Positions 1-9,213 of a stretch of DNA of 61,814 nucleotides are shown piece after piece. This DNA is from Natronolimnohabitans innermongolicus JCM 12255 (GTDB lineage Archaea; Halobacteriota; Halobacteria; Halobacteriales; Natrialbaceae): NCBI RefSeq assembly GCF_000337215.1, contig NZ_AOHZ01000043.1:11377-73190 (forward strand), in the 5' to 3' direction. Position 1 is the stretch's first letter, and each line of letters starts with the position of its first letter. The notes below the pieces were generated by a model. The model was given only the letters and a program-made list of their open reading frames with translations. It searched no databases and was not told where the DNA came from. Made by a program: the position numbers and the translations under genes.

Positions 1-306
1 GAGGATCGGGCGACTCGTCGCAACGAGATCTACGACTTCACGCGCAGCCTGAAAGACGCCGGCGTCACCGCGCTGGTGACCAGCGAGGCGGCCGAGGAGA
101 CGGCTTACGCGTCTCGGTACGGCATCGTCGAGTACCTCACGGACGCGGTCTTCGTCCTGCAGTACGTCCGGCCGGCCGACTTCCGCGAGACGCGGCTGGC
201 GATCGAGATCCAGAAGATCCGGGACGCGAACCACTCCCGCGAAAAGAAGCCCTACGAGATCACCGGGGAGGGGATCTCGGTGTATCAGCAGGCGAACCTC
301 TTCTGA
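1..306 (+). CDS. KaiC/RecA-superfamily ATPase, C-terminal fragment (5' end outside window)
   Basis: The reading frame is open from base 1 to the stop at 304-306, so this is the last ~101 residues of a longer gene. The visible part runs through a TALVTSEA strand, a YLTDAVFVLQYV strand and a C-terminal EIQKIRDANHSREKKPYEI segment. This is typical of the end of KaiC-like (RadA-related) ATPase domains in haloarchaeal signalling proteins, where the conserved KxR and H..KKPYEIT residues close the nucleotide site. The Walker motifs lie outside the window, so the exact subfamily (KaiC, HTR-like, GvpD-like) cannot be fixed. Confidence 0.75.
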   Translation, partial: EDRATRRNEIYDFTRSLKDAGVTALVTSEAAEETAYASRYGIVEYLTDAVFVLQYVRPADFRETRLAIEIQKIRDANHSREKKPYEITGEGISVYQQANLF

Positions 307-444
307 GCGCTGGTCGGTCGAACCGTCGCCGAACCCCCGCAGGGGGCTCGAGTCGGAACCGAGAGACAATTTCACGCCGGTAAAACCGCGTTGGGACGCC
401 GTTCGCTCTCCATACTTTTGCGGCTCTCGCCGCGAGTTCGTTGC

Positions 445-684
445 ATGGCTCAACGAACGACGAGCGACGAGAGGCTGCCGCGGTCGGAACTCGCCGCGTA
501 CCTCGCCGCGCTCGCCGAGGAGTTCGATGGCGAAAGCGAGGAGATCAGCGTCGACGTCGGGAACAAATCGGTCTCGCTCAGTCCGCCCGAGGAAGTCGAC
601 GTCTCCGTCGACGTGATCGAGCGATCCTCGATGCTGCGCGGGAGTCGCGAGACGATCGAACTCGAACTCAGCTGGAAGCCCTGA
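445..684 (+). CDS. amphi-Trp domain protein
   Basis: A 79-residue acidic protein. The ATG at 445 is preferred over the longer frame from 391, whose extra residues are arginine-rich and look non-coding. The second half has the alternating pattern of the amphi-Trp domain: EEISVDVGNKSVSLSPPEEV, a short turn, then a strand ending IELELSWKP with the conserved tryptophan near the C-terminus. The family is small and its function unknown. It lies 12 bp before the next membrane protein gene, so the two may be co-transcribed. Confidence 0.75.
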   Translation: MAQRTTSDERLPRSELAAYLAALAEEFDGESEEISVDVGNKSVSLSPPEEVDVSVDVIERSSMLRGSRETIELELSWKP

Positions 685-696
685 TCGCACCGAACG

Positions 697-1059
697 ATGT
701 CTGCTATCGACGCCGCCGTTATCTTCGTGCTCAGCCTCCTGATCGGCACCGTCGCGATTCTGGCCGGCGTCCGGGTCGTGCTGGATCGAGACGCCGGCGT
801 TCCCAACGCGGCGCTGACCGCCCTGATCGGCGCGGCCGTCTGGGCGGTGACGAGCTACTTCGTCGGCTGGCTACCGCTCGTCGGCGCCCTGATCATGCTC
901 GTCGCCTGGGTCGGCGTGATCAACTGGCGCTACCCCGGCGGCTGGCCGACGGCCGCGGGCATCGGCATCGTCGCCTGGGTCGTCGCCGTCGCGGTCGTCT
1001 ACGCGGCCTCGCTGCTCGGGATCGTCGCGCCGGACGCGCTGGGGATTCCGGGCGTCTGA
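697..1059 (+). CDS. small integral membrane protein
   Basis: A 120-residue hydrophobic protein with about four membrane segments: roughly residues 5-25, 38-55, 58-76 and 86-110. Between the third and fourth is a conserved-looking WRYPGGWPTAAGIG loop. There is no signal peptide cleavage site or catalytic motif that I recognise. It follows the amphi-Trp gene by 12 bp on the same strand. Function unknown; a small haloarchaeal membrane protein. Confidence 0.7.
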   Translation: MSAIDAAVIFVLSLLIGTVAILAGVRVVLDRDAGVPNAALTALIGAAVWAVTSYFVGWLPLVGALIMLVAWVGVINWRYPGGWPTAAGIGIVAWVVAVAVVYAASLLGIVAPDALGIPGV

Positions 1060-1232
1060 GCGCCGGCGGCCTCGTCGTCTCCGCGGCTGCCGGTGTGCGG
1101 TCGATGCAATGATAGCGGTGGGTATCGACTCGAGTCGGCGCCGGACCGTGTCGGTCCCGCGCGACGTCGAGATTCCCACGCGGGAGGAACGACGATAACG
1201 GCTTTGTCCCCGCACCCGCGTTCTTCGAGTAG

Positions 1233-1667
1233 ATGTACGATACAGTTCTCGTGCCCACCGACGGCACCGACCGGGCGACGGCGGCCGCGACGCACGCGAT
1301 TGACATCGCGTCGACGCGCTCGGCGACGGTGCAGGTACTTTCGATCGTCGACGACCGAGCGTTTCTGGTTCTCGAGGACGAACGCGTCGAAGCGGTTCGG
1401 GAGGATCTGCGCGCGAACGCCCGCGACGCGGTCGAAACGGTCGCGAGCGAGGCCGAAGCGAATGGGCTCACCGTCGAGACGATCGTCGAGACGGGCCACC
1501 CCGCCGAACGGATCGTCGAGTTCGCCGCCGAGAACGGGACCGACCTGATCGTGATGGGAACGAGCGGCGACGAGTACGAGCGAAACGTCGTCGGGAGCGT
1601 CTCCCAGCGCGTCGTCCGCGAGGCGTCCGTTCCGGTGTTGACCGTCGGGCCGACCGTCGACGACTGA
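1233..1667 (+). CDS. universal stress protein, UspA family
   Basis: 144 residues, the usual size of a single Usp domain. It begins MYDTVLVPTDGT, the first beta strand of the fold. Near the C-terminus is the ATP-binding pattern G-x2-G-x9-G-S (GTSG at residues 109-112, GS at 121-122), followed by the closing strand VPVLTVGP. ATP-binding Usp proteins are linked to stress survival, but the target of this one cannot be told. It appears to be a single-gene unit; the next gene starts about 190 bp later. Confidence 0.92.
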   Translation: MYDTVLVPTDGTDRATAAATHAIDIASTRSATVQVLSIVDDRAFLVLEDERVEAVREDLRANARDAVETVASEAEANGLTVETIVETGHPAERIVEFAAENGTDLIVMGTSGDEYERNVVGSVSQRVVREASVPVLTVGPTVDD

Positions 1668-1860
1668 GACGGATCGGTGCGCCGGCATTCCCGAGCGTTT
1701 GCGTTCGTCCTCGAGTCGCGGATACGTCGGCGTCGACGAACTGGGACCACACGACGTGTGAGCGCCACATCAATTCCGCCGTGAATTGTTACGTCAGTGC
1801 CGAGACCGGCCGATCAGTGACCTATGGTTTGATAACCGAGCCGTTAGTAAGACGTAAGAT

Positions 1861-3243
1861 ATGCGTCGTTCGATCGTGGTCGCACTCGCGTTGCTCGCGC
1901 TCTCCCTTCTCTTCGTCGGCGGCCCATCGCTGCTGTTCTCACCGACGACGGACGAAATCGCGCCCGAGGAACAGGAGGAGACGCCCGAACTGGTCGCGAT
2001 GGAAGACTCCGAAAGCGAGTTCTGGAAGTACCTCAGTCCCCAGGAACAGTTTCAGGAGCGGAGTCCGCTCAACGTGATCGTCAGGGGTGACACCGACGAC
2101 ATTCTGTATGCGATGACCGAGGAGAGCGACGGCGAGTGGGAAGAGATCGAAGAGGTCGAAGAGGAGTACGAGGGCAACGAGACGCCCATCGCCAACGAAA
2201 CGCCCGTCGGAAACGGGACGTTCCTCGAGGAGGAGAGCCGCCACGCGACGGGGATCGAGTGGGGCGAGGCCCACGGGACGACCCGCTACTTCTGGGTCGA
2301 TCCCGGGGCGGGCGAGGACGGCTACTGGACCACCGAGTCGGGCCAGCTCGAGGAGGGCGACTACTACGGACAGCGCTATCACATCCGACTCTACGAGAGC
2401 CCGAACGGCGACGATCAGTGGGTCGCTATGCAGGCCCACACCGAGCACTTCGACTGGTTCACGCTCCGCCATCGTGTCGACGGCGTCGAGGCCGCTCAGA
2501 CGAAGGTCGAACAGGACTTCATGGATCACACGCGGATCGACGTCGAGGAGGACGTCCGGCGGATCTACCTCGGCAACACCAACTCCTCGGACTCCGACGG
2601 GTGGGCCACGGTCGTCGACCTCACCGGTATGATCCTCTTGCCGATCGGCGTCGGTCTGGCGGCGAAACGGCGTACCGGCGCTAACAGCGCGAGCGCCGGC
2701 CAGCAGACGGATCCACAGCACGTCTCCGAACGCACGCCCGAGGCGATCGACGACCGCCTGACCGACGTCGACCGCCGTCGGATCGCGGCCGCCTACGACC
2801 GCCTCGAGGCCGGACACCTCATCCTCGTCTTTACGATCCTGGCGCTGTTGCTCGGCGTCCGGCTGGCGGGGGTCGCCCTCGAGCGCAACGTCGGGTTCCT
2901 GACGCCGCACATGATCGCCGCGTTGCTGTATCCGGTGATCGGCCTCGGCATTCCGATCGCGACCTACCTGATCGCCGGGACGTTGCGGAGCCGACTCGAC
3001 GCCGCGGTCGTCGCGAGCGGCTCCCTCGCCGTCGCGATCTGGCTCGACTACGGTCTGCTCGGCGTCGATTCGCTGCCCGTCGACGTCGTCGTCCAGCGGA
3101 TGCTCGTCGTCATCGCGCTCGGACTGATCGCCGCCGGCGCCGCAAAGCGGGCGACCAGAGACACTCGGGTCAACGACATGTTGCTCGCCGGCGCCGCGAT
3201 GTGGGTCGTCGTCCTCGGTGGGACGCTCCTGGGATACTTCTGA
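1861..3243 (+). CDS. haloarchaeal membrane-anchored protein with large extracytoplasmic domain
   Basis: 460 residues. An N-terminal hydrophobic segment (residues 4-26) is followed by an acidic ~220-residue domain, presumably outside the cell, containing GIEWGEAHGTTRYFWVDPG and HTEHFDWFTLRHRVDGV. A membrane span near 250-265 comes next, then a linker, then about four to five membrane segments from residue 315 to the end. No catalytic motif is evident. The architecture looks conserved among haloarchaea, but I know no function. Start chosen at the first ATG before the signal-like segment. Confidence 0.75.
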   Translation: MRRSIVVALALLALSLLFVGGPSLLFSPTTDEIAPEEQEETPELVAMEDSESEFWKYLSPQEQFQERSPLNVIVRGDTDDILYAMTEESDGEWEEIEEVEEEYEGNETPIANETPVGNGTFLEEESRHATGIEWGEAHGTTRYFWVDPGAGEDGYWTTESGQLEEGDYYGQRYHIRLYESPNGDDQWVAMQAHTEHFDWFTLRHRVDGVEAAQTKVEQDFMDHTRIDVEEDVRRIYLGNTNSSDSDGWATVVDLTGMILLPIGVGLAAKRRTGANSASAGQQTDPQHVSERTPEAIDDRLTDVDRRRIAAAYDRLEAGHLILVFTILALLLGVRLAGVALERNVGFLTPHMIAALLYPVIGLGIPIATYLIAGTLRSRLDAAVVASGSLAVAIWLDYGLLGVDSLPVDVVVQRMLVVIALGLIAAGAAKRATRDTRVNDMLLAGAAMWVVVLGGTLLGYF

Positions 3244-3306
3244 GCGATATTTTTCTCCGATAGTCGACACGATCGTACCGGTCTCGGACCGAATCGAGGG
3301 CGAGAG

Positions 3307-3313
3307 CTAAAAG
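3307..3313 (+). promoter_or_regulatory. TATA-like box of the tfb gene
   Basis: CTAAAAG lies about 26-32 bases before the tfb ATG, the distance expected if transcription starts at or a few bases before the start codon (leaderless mRNA). Confidence 0.5.
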
Positions 3314-3338
3314 GCTCGAGCCCCAGACTCTAGTCGAA

Positions 3339-4310
3339 ATGACGAGTCCAGCCCGCCAACGCCAGCGTGATCTCGAGTCGACCGAATCAACGGAGCAAGA
3401 CCAATCGACACACGAGCGGGCGTGTGAAGAGTGCGAGAGCGGAACGCTGGTCAAGAGTCAGGATCAGGGCGAACTCGTCTGCGACGAGTGTGGGCTGATC
3501 GTCGAGGGATCGAACATCGACCGCGGCCCCGAGTGGCGCGCGTTCAACCACTCCGAGCGCCAGAACAAGTCCCGCGTCGGCGCGCCGACGACCCAGACGA
3601 TGCACGACAAGGGGCTGACGACTTCCATCGACTGGAAGAACCAGGACGCCTACGGGCGCTCGATTTCGTCCGACAAACGCAGCCAGATGCGCCGCCTGCG
3701 CAAGTGGCAAGAGCGCATCCGGACCAAAGACGCCGGCGAGCGAAACCTCCAGTTCGCGCTCTCCGAGATCGACCGGATGGCCTCCTCGCTGGCGATTCCC
3801 CGCTCCGTTCGAGAGGTCGCCTGCGTCATCTACCGACGCGCATTAGACGAGGACCTCATCCGCGGCCGATCGATCGAGGGCGTGGCCACCAGCACCCTCT
3901 ACGCCGCCTGTCGGATGGAAGGCATTCCGCGGTCGCTCGAGGAGGTCGCGACCGTCTCACGCGTCGAGCGAAAGGAGATCGGCCGCACCTATCGGTACGT
4001 CGCCCAGGAACTCGGCCTCGAGATGGCCCCCGTCGACCCGAAGAAGTACGTCCCGCGGTTCTGTTCGGACCTCGAACTCTCCGAAGAGGTGACGGCGAAA
4101 GCCAACGAGATCATCGACACGACGACCGAGAAGGGGCTCCTGTCCGGAAAGTCACCGACGGGCTACGCCGCGGCCGCGATCTACGCCGCGTCGCTGCTCT
4201 GTAACGAGAAGAAGACCCAGCGCGAGGTCGCCGACGTCGCCCAGGTGACCGAAGTCACCATCCGGAACCGGTACCAAGAGCAGATCGAAGCGATGGGCAT
4301 TCACGGCTAG
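3339..4310 (+). CDS. tfb: transcription initiation factor IIB (TFB)
   Basis: 323 residues, normal for archaeal TFB. The N-terminal zinc ribbon uses C29/C32 and C48/C51. A B-finger segment follows (GPEWRAF, then RVGAPTT.TMHDKGL), and then two cyclin-like repeats (about 110-210 and 210-320), the second ending in the DNA-recognition helix ([19 protein letters not shown]). TFB bridges TBP at the TATA box with RNA polymerase. Haloarchaea carry several TFB paralogues with different promoter preferences; which paralogue this is cannot be decided here. Confidence 0.97.
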   Translation: MTSPARQRQRDLESTESTEQDQSTHERACEECESGTLVKSQDQGELVCDECGLIVEGSNIDRGPEWRAFNHSERQNKSRVGAPTTQTMHDKGLTTSIDWKNQDAYGRSISSDKRSQMRRLRKWQERIRTKDAGERNLQFALSEIDRMASSLAIPRSVREVACVIYRRALDEDLIRGRSIEGVATSTLYAACRMEGIPRSLEEVATVSRVERKEIGRTYRYVAQELGLEMAPVDPKKYVPRFCSDLELSEEVTAKANEIIDTTTEKGLLSGKSPTGYAAAAIYAASLLCNEKKTQREVADVAQVTEVTIRNRYQEQIEAMGIHG

Positions 4311-4373
4311 GACGCCGAGCGCGGCGCTCTCGAGCGCGTCCTGAATCGCAAGCTCGCAACGACGATCGCTGTT

Positions 4374-5093
4374 TCACTGGACGGTCGATTCCGACTCGGC
4401 TCCGAAGACCATCGAGAGGACCTTCGCTTCGGCCTTGCGCAGGTGCTCCGAGAACGTCGCGTGCGTGACGTCGAGTTCGGCCGCGAGTTCCTCACCGGTT
4501 TTCCCTCGCGGCCAGTCGTAGTAGCCGTTCGCGTAGGCGAACAGGAGCACCTCCCGCTGACGCGGGGTGAGCAACGTTTCGACCGCGTCCGAGAGGTCCC
4601 GCCGCTGGAAGAGCGGGCCTGGGTACTCCTTCTGTCGTCGAGCGATGATCTCCATCGTCGGATACTCGTCCTGGAACCGCTCGATGACCTCGGATGCAGA
4701 GTAGGCCGCGGGGATCTCGGCGACGATGCGGGCGACGCCGTCCTCGCTCGCTAGCTGGGTCGGGATCGCGCCGGCGTCGGTCAGACAGATGGTGAAGAAC
4801 TTGCCGTCGCCGCTGATTCGGAATTCGACGACCGCGCTCTCCGCGCCGTCGCTGACTACTCGAGCCTCGACGCCGTCGTAAGAGCGAGCGAAGTCGGCGA
4901 TTCGCTCCGGTGACGCGCCGCTGATTCGGTGAAACACCGTATACGTGTCTTCGCTCCGGGGCAGTATCTGGACGAGCTCCGCCGTACAGCCGGTTTCGGA
5001 CGAGAGGGCGACCAACGGATACGCCTCGTTTGTCACCACGAACTCGACCTCGACGACCGACGGTTCGGCTGCGGTATCCGTTGGTGCGGTCAC
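4374..5093 (-). CDS. Bat-type helix-turn-helix regulator
   Basis: About 239 residues from a GTG at 5093; the longer ATG start at 5147 adds a proline/arginine stretch unlike the family. The N-terminal ~150 residues form the sensing half seen in haloarchaeal Bat-like regulators. The C-terminal domain begins LTPRQREVLLFAYANGYYDWPRGKTGEELA and ends with the recognition helix THATFSEHLRKAEAKVL, the HTH-10/bacterio-opsin-activator type. There is no PAS or GAF domain, so it is a short family member. It converges on tfb, with 63 bp between the ends. Target unknown. Confidence 0.85.
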   Translation of the reverse strand: MTAPTDTAAEPSVVEVEFVVTNEAYPLVALSSETGCTAELVQILPRSEDTYTVFHRISGASPERIADFARSYDGVEARVVSDGAESAVVEFRISGDGKFFTICLTDAGAIPTQLASEDGVARIVAEIPAAYSASEVIERFQDEYPTMEIIARRQKEYPGPLFQRRDLSDAVETLLTPRQREVLLFAYANGYYDWPRGKTGEELAAELDVTHATFSEHLRKAEAKVLSMVFGAESESTVQ

Positions 5094-5275
5094 GACTAGA
5101 CGAACCGGGGGCCGAGGGATACGAATTCCCGTGGCAGTTGTAAGCACTTATCATGGCTATCAGTAATCAGTAGACGGGCGGACGGAACGGTGTCGGTTTC
5201 GATCCAGAGTGCACGAAAATACCCTGTTTCACTCGGCTCAACACCCGCTTCGCGACGTGAAGGCGACCAGAAGGA

Positions 5276-5346
5276 TGCGCCGACCGGGAATTGAACCCGG
5301 GCCGCGAGCTTGGGAAGCTCGAGTCCTACCACTGGACCATCGGCGC
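5276..5346 (-). tRNA. tRNA-Gly (anticodon CCC)
   Basis: On the minus strand it folds as a 71-nt tRNA. The acceptor is GCGCCGA/TCGGCGC, the anticodon stem CGAGC/GCTCG with loop TTCCCAA (CCC), and the T arm CCGGG-TTCAATT-CCCGG. CCA is not encoded. Unlike the His, Phe and Val tRNA genes in this window, I see no copies of its 3' end downstream. Confidence 0.95.
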
Positions 5347-5479
5347 GCACCCGAACGTACCGACCGGTCACACTTCAACGTAGCGCTCCCCCGCCAGCCG
5401 GTGCAATCGGAACCTGACGCGCGTCCACTTTTCGGCTGCGAGGGGAGTCTATTAGGATCGTCCGCCCGTACTGCGATCC

Positions 5480-6280
5480 ATGTCCACGCTCGACCTTCGC
5501 TTCTCGGAGGCGGAACTGGAACAGCGACGCGAACACATCACCGCGTTCATTCGCGATCAGGTCGACGCCGCTGGGGTCGACGGCGTCGTCCTCGGGCTCT
5601 CGGGTGGGATCGATAGCACGATCACGGCCTACCTCTGTGTCGACGCTCTCGGCGCCGAGAACGTCCACGGGCTCGTCCTTCCGGCGACAGTCAGCAGCGA
5701 CGAGAACATGAGCGACGCCGAACGCGTCGCACGTGACCTCGAGATCGGCTACGACGTTATCGAAGTCGAGCCCGTTGTCAACGCCTTGCTCTCGGCCTAC
5801 CCCGAGGCGGAGGGCGACCGCGAGGCCGTCGGTAACGCCCGCGCTCGAGTCCGCGGCGTGTTGAACTACCTCGTCGCGAACCACGAGAGCCGACTGGTCG
5901 TCGGCACGGGCAACCGCAGCGAGGCCGCCGTCGGCTACTTCACGAAGTACGGCGACGGCGCCGTCGACTGCCACCCGATCGGGAACCTCTACAAGGCACA
6001 GGTGCGCCAGCTCGCCCGCCACATCGGCGTTCCGGACGATCTGGCTGACAAAACGCCGACGGCGGAGCTGTGGGACGACCAGACCGACGAGGACGAGATG
6101 GGAATGACCTACGAGACGCTCGACTCGATTCTCGCGAGTCACGTCGACGGCCCGCTGTCGACGGCCGCGACCGCGCGCGAACTCGGCGTCGACGAGGAGA
6201 CGGTCGAGACGGTCCGTCGGATGTACGAGCGCAGCGAGCACAAACGTCGCGTGCCGCCGGGCCCGGATCCGTTGAATTGA
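5480..6280 (+). CDS. nadE: NAD+ synthetase, ammonia-dependent type
   Basis: 266 residues. It catalyses the last step of NAD synthesis, amidating deamido-NAD+ with ATP. The PP-loop SGGIDST is at 41-47, in LGLSGGIDSTITAYLC. Further matches are GTGNRSEAAVGYFTKYGDG.VD and PTAELWDDQTDEDEMG, the substrate-binding and closing-lid segments of NadE. There is no N-terminal nitrilase-type glutaminase domain, so it should use free ammonia. It ends 3 bp from the convergent methyltransferase gene. Confidence 0.96.
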   Translation: MSTLDLRFSEAELEQRREHITAFIRDQVDAAGVDGVVLGLSGGIDSTITAYLCVDALGAENVHGLVLPATVSSDENMSDAERVARDLEIGYDVIEVEPVVNALLSAYPEAEGDREAVGNARARVRGVLNYLVANHESRLVVGTGNRSEAAVGYFTKYGDGAVDCHPIGNLYKAQVRQLARHIGVPDDLADKTPTAELWDDQTDEDEMGMTYETLDSILASHVDGPLSTAATARELGVDEETVETVRRMYERSEHKRRVPPGPDPLN

Positions 6281-6283
6281 GTT

Positions 6284-7102
6284 TCACACGGTCTCGTCCG
6301 ACCCGTTCACGCTCGGGATCACCGCGACGACCCGCAGCCGTCTGTAGTCTGCAGTCCACGTTCCGTCGTCGAACAGTTTCTCCCGGAGCCGATCCTCGAC
6401 CGCCTCGACGACCGCTTCGCGTTCGTCCTCGGGAACCGATGCGAACAGTTCCTCCCCGAACAGCTCGAGCCAGGCCGCCAGCCCGTTCTCGCCGTCCTCG
6501 AGTTCCGTCGGCCGGTCGAACAGTCGGGCATACCGGACCTCGAAGCCACAGGACTCGAGGCGGCTCGCGTACTCGCCGACGCTCGGGAAGTACCACGGGA
6601 CGTCGACCGCGTAGCCGCGAGCCGCCAGTTCGGCGCGGACCGCGGCGACGATGGCGTCGACGTTGCCGGTCCCGCCGAGTTCGGCGACGAGTCGGCCGCC
6701 GGGTTCCAGGGCGTCGGCGATCGACTCGAGGGCTGCGTCCTGGTCGCGGTCACGAATCCAGTGGAGGGCGGCGTTCGAGAACACCGCGTCGAACGAGTCC
6801 ACGAGTGCGAGCGTTCGCGCGTCCGCGCGAACGAACTCGCGTTCCGGATAGGTCGCCCGGGCTCGCTCGAGCATCGCCGCGGATCGATCGACGCCGACCA
6901 CGTCGGCGCCGCGCTCGGCGATCTGCTGGGTCAGGTGCCCGGTACCGCAGCCGAGGTCGAGGATCCGCTCGCCGGCCTCGGGATCGAGGAGGTCGAGGAC
7001 GTCGGCGCCGTACTCGTAGACGAACGAGTGGCTCCCGTCGTAGCTGTCGGAGTCCCACTCGGTAGTGTCGGTATCGATATCGGGAATTTCCGCGTCGGTC
7101 AT
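6284..7102 (-). CDS. class I SAM-dependent methyltransferase
   Basis: 272 residues from the ATG at 7102 (MTDAEIPDID). The ORF extends further upstream but without family-like sequence. Motif I is ILDLGCGTGHLTQQIAERGADVVGVD, followed by FDAVFSNAALHWIRDRD and LEPGGRLVAELGG. This pattern resembles trans-aconitate 2-methyltransferase and other Tam-like enzymes acting on small carboxylic acids. The substrate is not deducible. Confidence 0.85.
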   Translation of the reverse strand: MTDAEIPDIDTDTTEWDSDSYDGSHSFVYEYGADVLDLLDPEAGERILDLGCGTGHLTQQIAERGADVVGVDRSAAMLERARATYPEREFVRADARTLALVDSFDAVFSNAALHWIRDRDQDAALESIADALEPGGRLVAELGGTGNVDAIVAAVRAELAARGYAVDVPWYFPSVGEYASRLESCGFEVRYARLFDRPTELEDGENGLAAWLELFGEELFASVPEDEREAVVEAVEDRLREKLFDDGTWTADYRRLRVVAVIPSVNGSDETV

Positions 7103-7225
7103 TGAGACGTGGTACAGCCGCACACAATTGAATGACGGGGAAAACACCGCGTCGTCCGAGACCGATTGCAGGTCCTCCTTTCGTTCCCATTCTCGAGTCA
7201 CTCCCATCGACGCGTCGACGGCCGC

Positions 7226-7936
7226 TCACTCGAGGACGGTATCGACGTCGTCGGCGTGGGCCTCGACGAGCCGGCCGAAGGCCTGTGCCTCGCGGCGCTC
7301 TTTCGTCGCGCGGTCGCCGTCGTCGCGGATCCGCGCCTTCAGGGCCGCGAGCGCGTCGGGGGCGTTGGCGGCGATCTCCTCGGCGACCGTCCGCGGTTCG
7401 TCCTCGAGCCGGGAGATGAGCCCCATCCGCAGCGCCTCCTCGGCGCCGACGGTCCGCCCCGAGAGCGCGAGTTCGAGGGCGTCCCCCTCGCCCAGCACGC
7501 GCGGCAGCCGAACGGTCCCGCCCCAGGCGCCGAACAGCCCGAACGTGACGCCGGGCTCGCCGTACGTCGAGTCGGGCGTCCCGACGCGGACGTCACAGGC
7601 CAGCGCGAGCTCGAGGCCGCCGCCGCGTGCGGGGCCGTCGATGCCGGCGACGACCACCGCCGACGAGTCCTCGATCGTTCGCGCGACCCCCTGGCCCAGC
7701 CGGGCGAACTCGGCGGCCCGTTCCCGGTCGCCGTCGAGGTCGCCGACCGCCTCGAGATCCGCGCCCGCGGAGAAGGCGCCGCCGCTGCCCCGGAGGTAGA
7801 TCACCGGTTCGTCGGCGTCGTCGATGGCGGTCTCGAGGGCCTCGAGGCCGTCGACGGTCAGCGCGTTTCGGGCGTCGGGGCGGTCGAGCGTCACGGTGCG
7901 AATCGGGGCGTCGGCTGCGACGGTCACATCGATCAT
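7226..7936 (-). CDS. enoyl-CoA hydratase/isomerase family protein
   Basis: 236 residues with the crotonase fold. FSAGADLEAVGD forms the first half of the CoA oxyanion hole and GPARGGGLELALACDVRV the second; EPGVTFGLFGAWGGTVRLPRVLG follows. One of the two glutamates used by true hydratases is not obvious: the position after the GG..EL segment has E in TYGEPGVTFGL, but the first acidic residue is less clear. Isomerase or thioesterase activity is therefore also possible. Slightly shorter than typical (~255). Start ATG at 7936. Confidence 0.85.
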   Translation of the reverse strand: MIDVTVAADAPIRTVTLDRPDARNALTVDGLEALETAIDDADEPVIYLRGSGGAFSAGADLEAVGDLDGDRERAAEFARLGQGVARTIEDSSAVVVAGIDGPARGGGLELALACDVRVGTPDSTYGEPGVTFGLFGAWGGTVRLPRVLGEGDALELALSGRTVGAEEALRMGLISRLEDEPRTVAEEIAANAPDALAALKARIRDDGDRATKERREAQAFGRLVEAHADDVDTVLE

Positions 7937-7997
7937 GTTACCGAGTCTACCCGACGTTTCCAAAGGTCTTTGGCTCCGCCGTCGTAAGGCTCTCCCA

Positions 7998-8765
7998 ATG
8001 GATCGAGCCGACAGCTGTCGGCGTGCCGCCGCCGAGGCCGTTGCGGACGTGGAGCCCGCCGAACTACACGATCGCATCGAGGCCACCCTCGCGGACGCGT
8101 CAATGGTCCCCGGCGTCCTGACCCTCGAGAGCGCTGCTGCGACGGCGACCGACGGTCGGGTCGGTCTCGAGACCGAAGCCGACGAACTCGCCACGCAGGC
8201 AGCCGGCGTACAGCTTATCTACGAAGGACTCCGACTGACTCGCTCGCTGGCCCACGACGAGCCCTGGACGAGCGCCGACGACGTCGACGCCGAACTCGGC
8301 GATCTCGAGATCCTCGCTGCGGATATCCTGGTTGCGCGCGGCTTCTACCTGCTCGCCCGGACCGACGCCGCCGGCAAAGCGGTGCGAACGGTACAGGCGT
8401 TCGGGCGCAACCAGACCCACCGAGACGAACTGAGCGAGGATGCCGTCTCGGGTGGAGTCGGCGACGGCGACAACCGTAGTGCGATCGACCGACCGGAAGA
8501 CGCCGACGGCGACCCGACCGATCCCGACGCGCTCGACGCGACGCTCGAACACCACATCCTCGAGCTCGCCGTCCTCACCGGCGCCGCCGCCGTCGACGAG
8601 ACGCCGACCCAGCGGTTGCTCACGACCGCCGACGACCTCGCCGACCGCGTCGGCACCTCGTTCCCGCCGGCCGCGGACTGTCTCGGCGACCTCGAGCCGA
8701 CGCCGACCGAGCAATCACTCGACGACCCGACGACCGATCGAGCCACGTCGGCGACCGATTCCTGA
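7998..8765 (+). CDS. conserved haloarchaeal protein, possibly prenyl-synthetase-related
   Basis: 255 residues, mostly helical and acidic, starting at the ATG at 7998. The central part (LEILAADILVARGFYLLARTDAAGKAVRTVQAFGRNQ) vaguely recalls the helical core of polyprenyl synthetase relatives. The DDxxD metal motifs of active prenyltransferases are absent, so I do not assign that activity. It is transcribed divergently from the crotonase-family gene, 61 bp apart. Function unknown. Confidence 0.7.
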   Translation: MDRADSCRRAAAEAVADVEPAELHDRIEATLADASMVPGVLTLESAAATATDGRVGLETEADELATQAAGVQLIYEGLRLTRSLAHDEPWTSADDVDAELGDLEILAADILVARGFYLLARTDAAGKAVRTVQAFGRNQTHRDELSEDAVSGGVGDGDNRSAIDRPEDADGDPTDPDALDATLEHHILELAVLTGAAAVDETPTQRLLTTADDLADRVGTSFPPAADCLGDLEPTPTEQSLDDPTTDRATSATDS

Positions 8766-8863
8766 CCCGATTCGGTGCGCTACTCGGTGGTCCGACAGAC
8801 CACCCCACGCCCGCCGGCGAATCGAAAGCCCTAAAGACGACTCGAGACAACGAACAAGTGCGC

Positions 8864-8935
8864 GCCTGGGTAGCTTAGCGGTAAAGCGCGTCCTTGGTAA
8901 GGACGAGAGCCCGGGTTCAAATCCCGGCCTAGGCT
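8864..8935 (+). tRNA. tRNA-Thr (anticodon GGT)
   Basis: A 72-nt cloverleaf. The acceptor is GCCTGGG/CCTAGGC, the anticodon stem CGTCC/GGACG with loop TTGGTAA (GGT), and the T arm CCGGG-TTCAAAT-CCCGG. CCA is not encoded. A T-run (CTTTTTG) 6-12 bases downstream may terminate transcription. Its last 16 bases plus one are repeated, with two mismatches, at 10088-10104, bounding a small insert. Confidence 0.95.
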
Positions 8936-9194
8936 TGCTTTTTGCTGCAGACTGTAATTCCTGTGCAGCGCCGCTCCATCATAGTTTTCAGGCCATTTCC
9001 AGTGAGAAGGACATCCGTTTCAAGGGCAATTTTACCGGAGATGCAGATGCCGAAGGATACCCGCGCGAGCGACCACTTCACGCCGGGAAGCATTTTTAAA
9101 TGATCTTCAGCCGACTAGATTGTGATACGCGGGAAGTCCGTGCTTTGTCAATGTGGAATGAAAGCAGTAGTCTGATCACAATTGTTATAGCCGT

Positions 9195-9211
9195 TCCCAC
9201 CAAAAGTGGGA
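9195..9211 (+). promoter_or_regulatory. palindromic operator candidate in front of the TA operon
   Basis: TCCCACCAAAAGTGGGA has 6-bp perfect arms and a 5-base centre. It ends two bases before the antitoxin ATG, and a TATA-like GTTATAG lies at 9184-9190. AbrB-type antitoxins usually repress their own promoter, so this is a natural binding site candidate. Confidence 0.5.
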
Positions 9212-9213
9212 CC

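Noticed and set aside
441-1112. Long arginine-rich ORF overlapping the amphi-Trp and membrane protein genes
   Set aside because: Non-halophilic composition; a frame shadow caused by high G+C. The same applies to most long antisense frames in the window, such as 1939-3270 and 35715-37706.
5211-5275. tRNA-Gly 3'-end tail repeat
   Set aside because: I looked for copies like those after the His, Phe and Val genes and found none downstream of tRNA-Gly.
9100-9213. Upstream extension of the AbrB antitoxin to ATG 9100
   Set aside because: A TATA-like TTTTTAAA precedes it, but the family starts at MVKVDSKGRV and the operator-like palindrome would lie inside the coding region.
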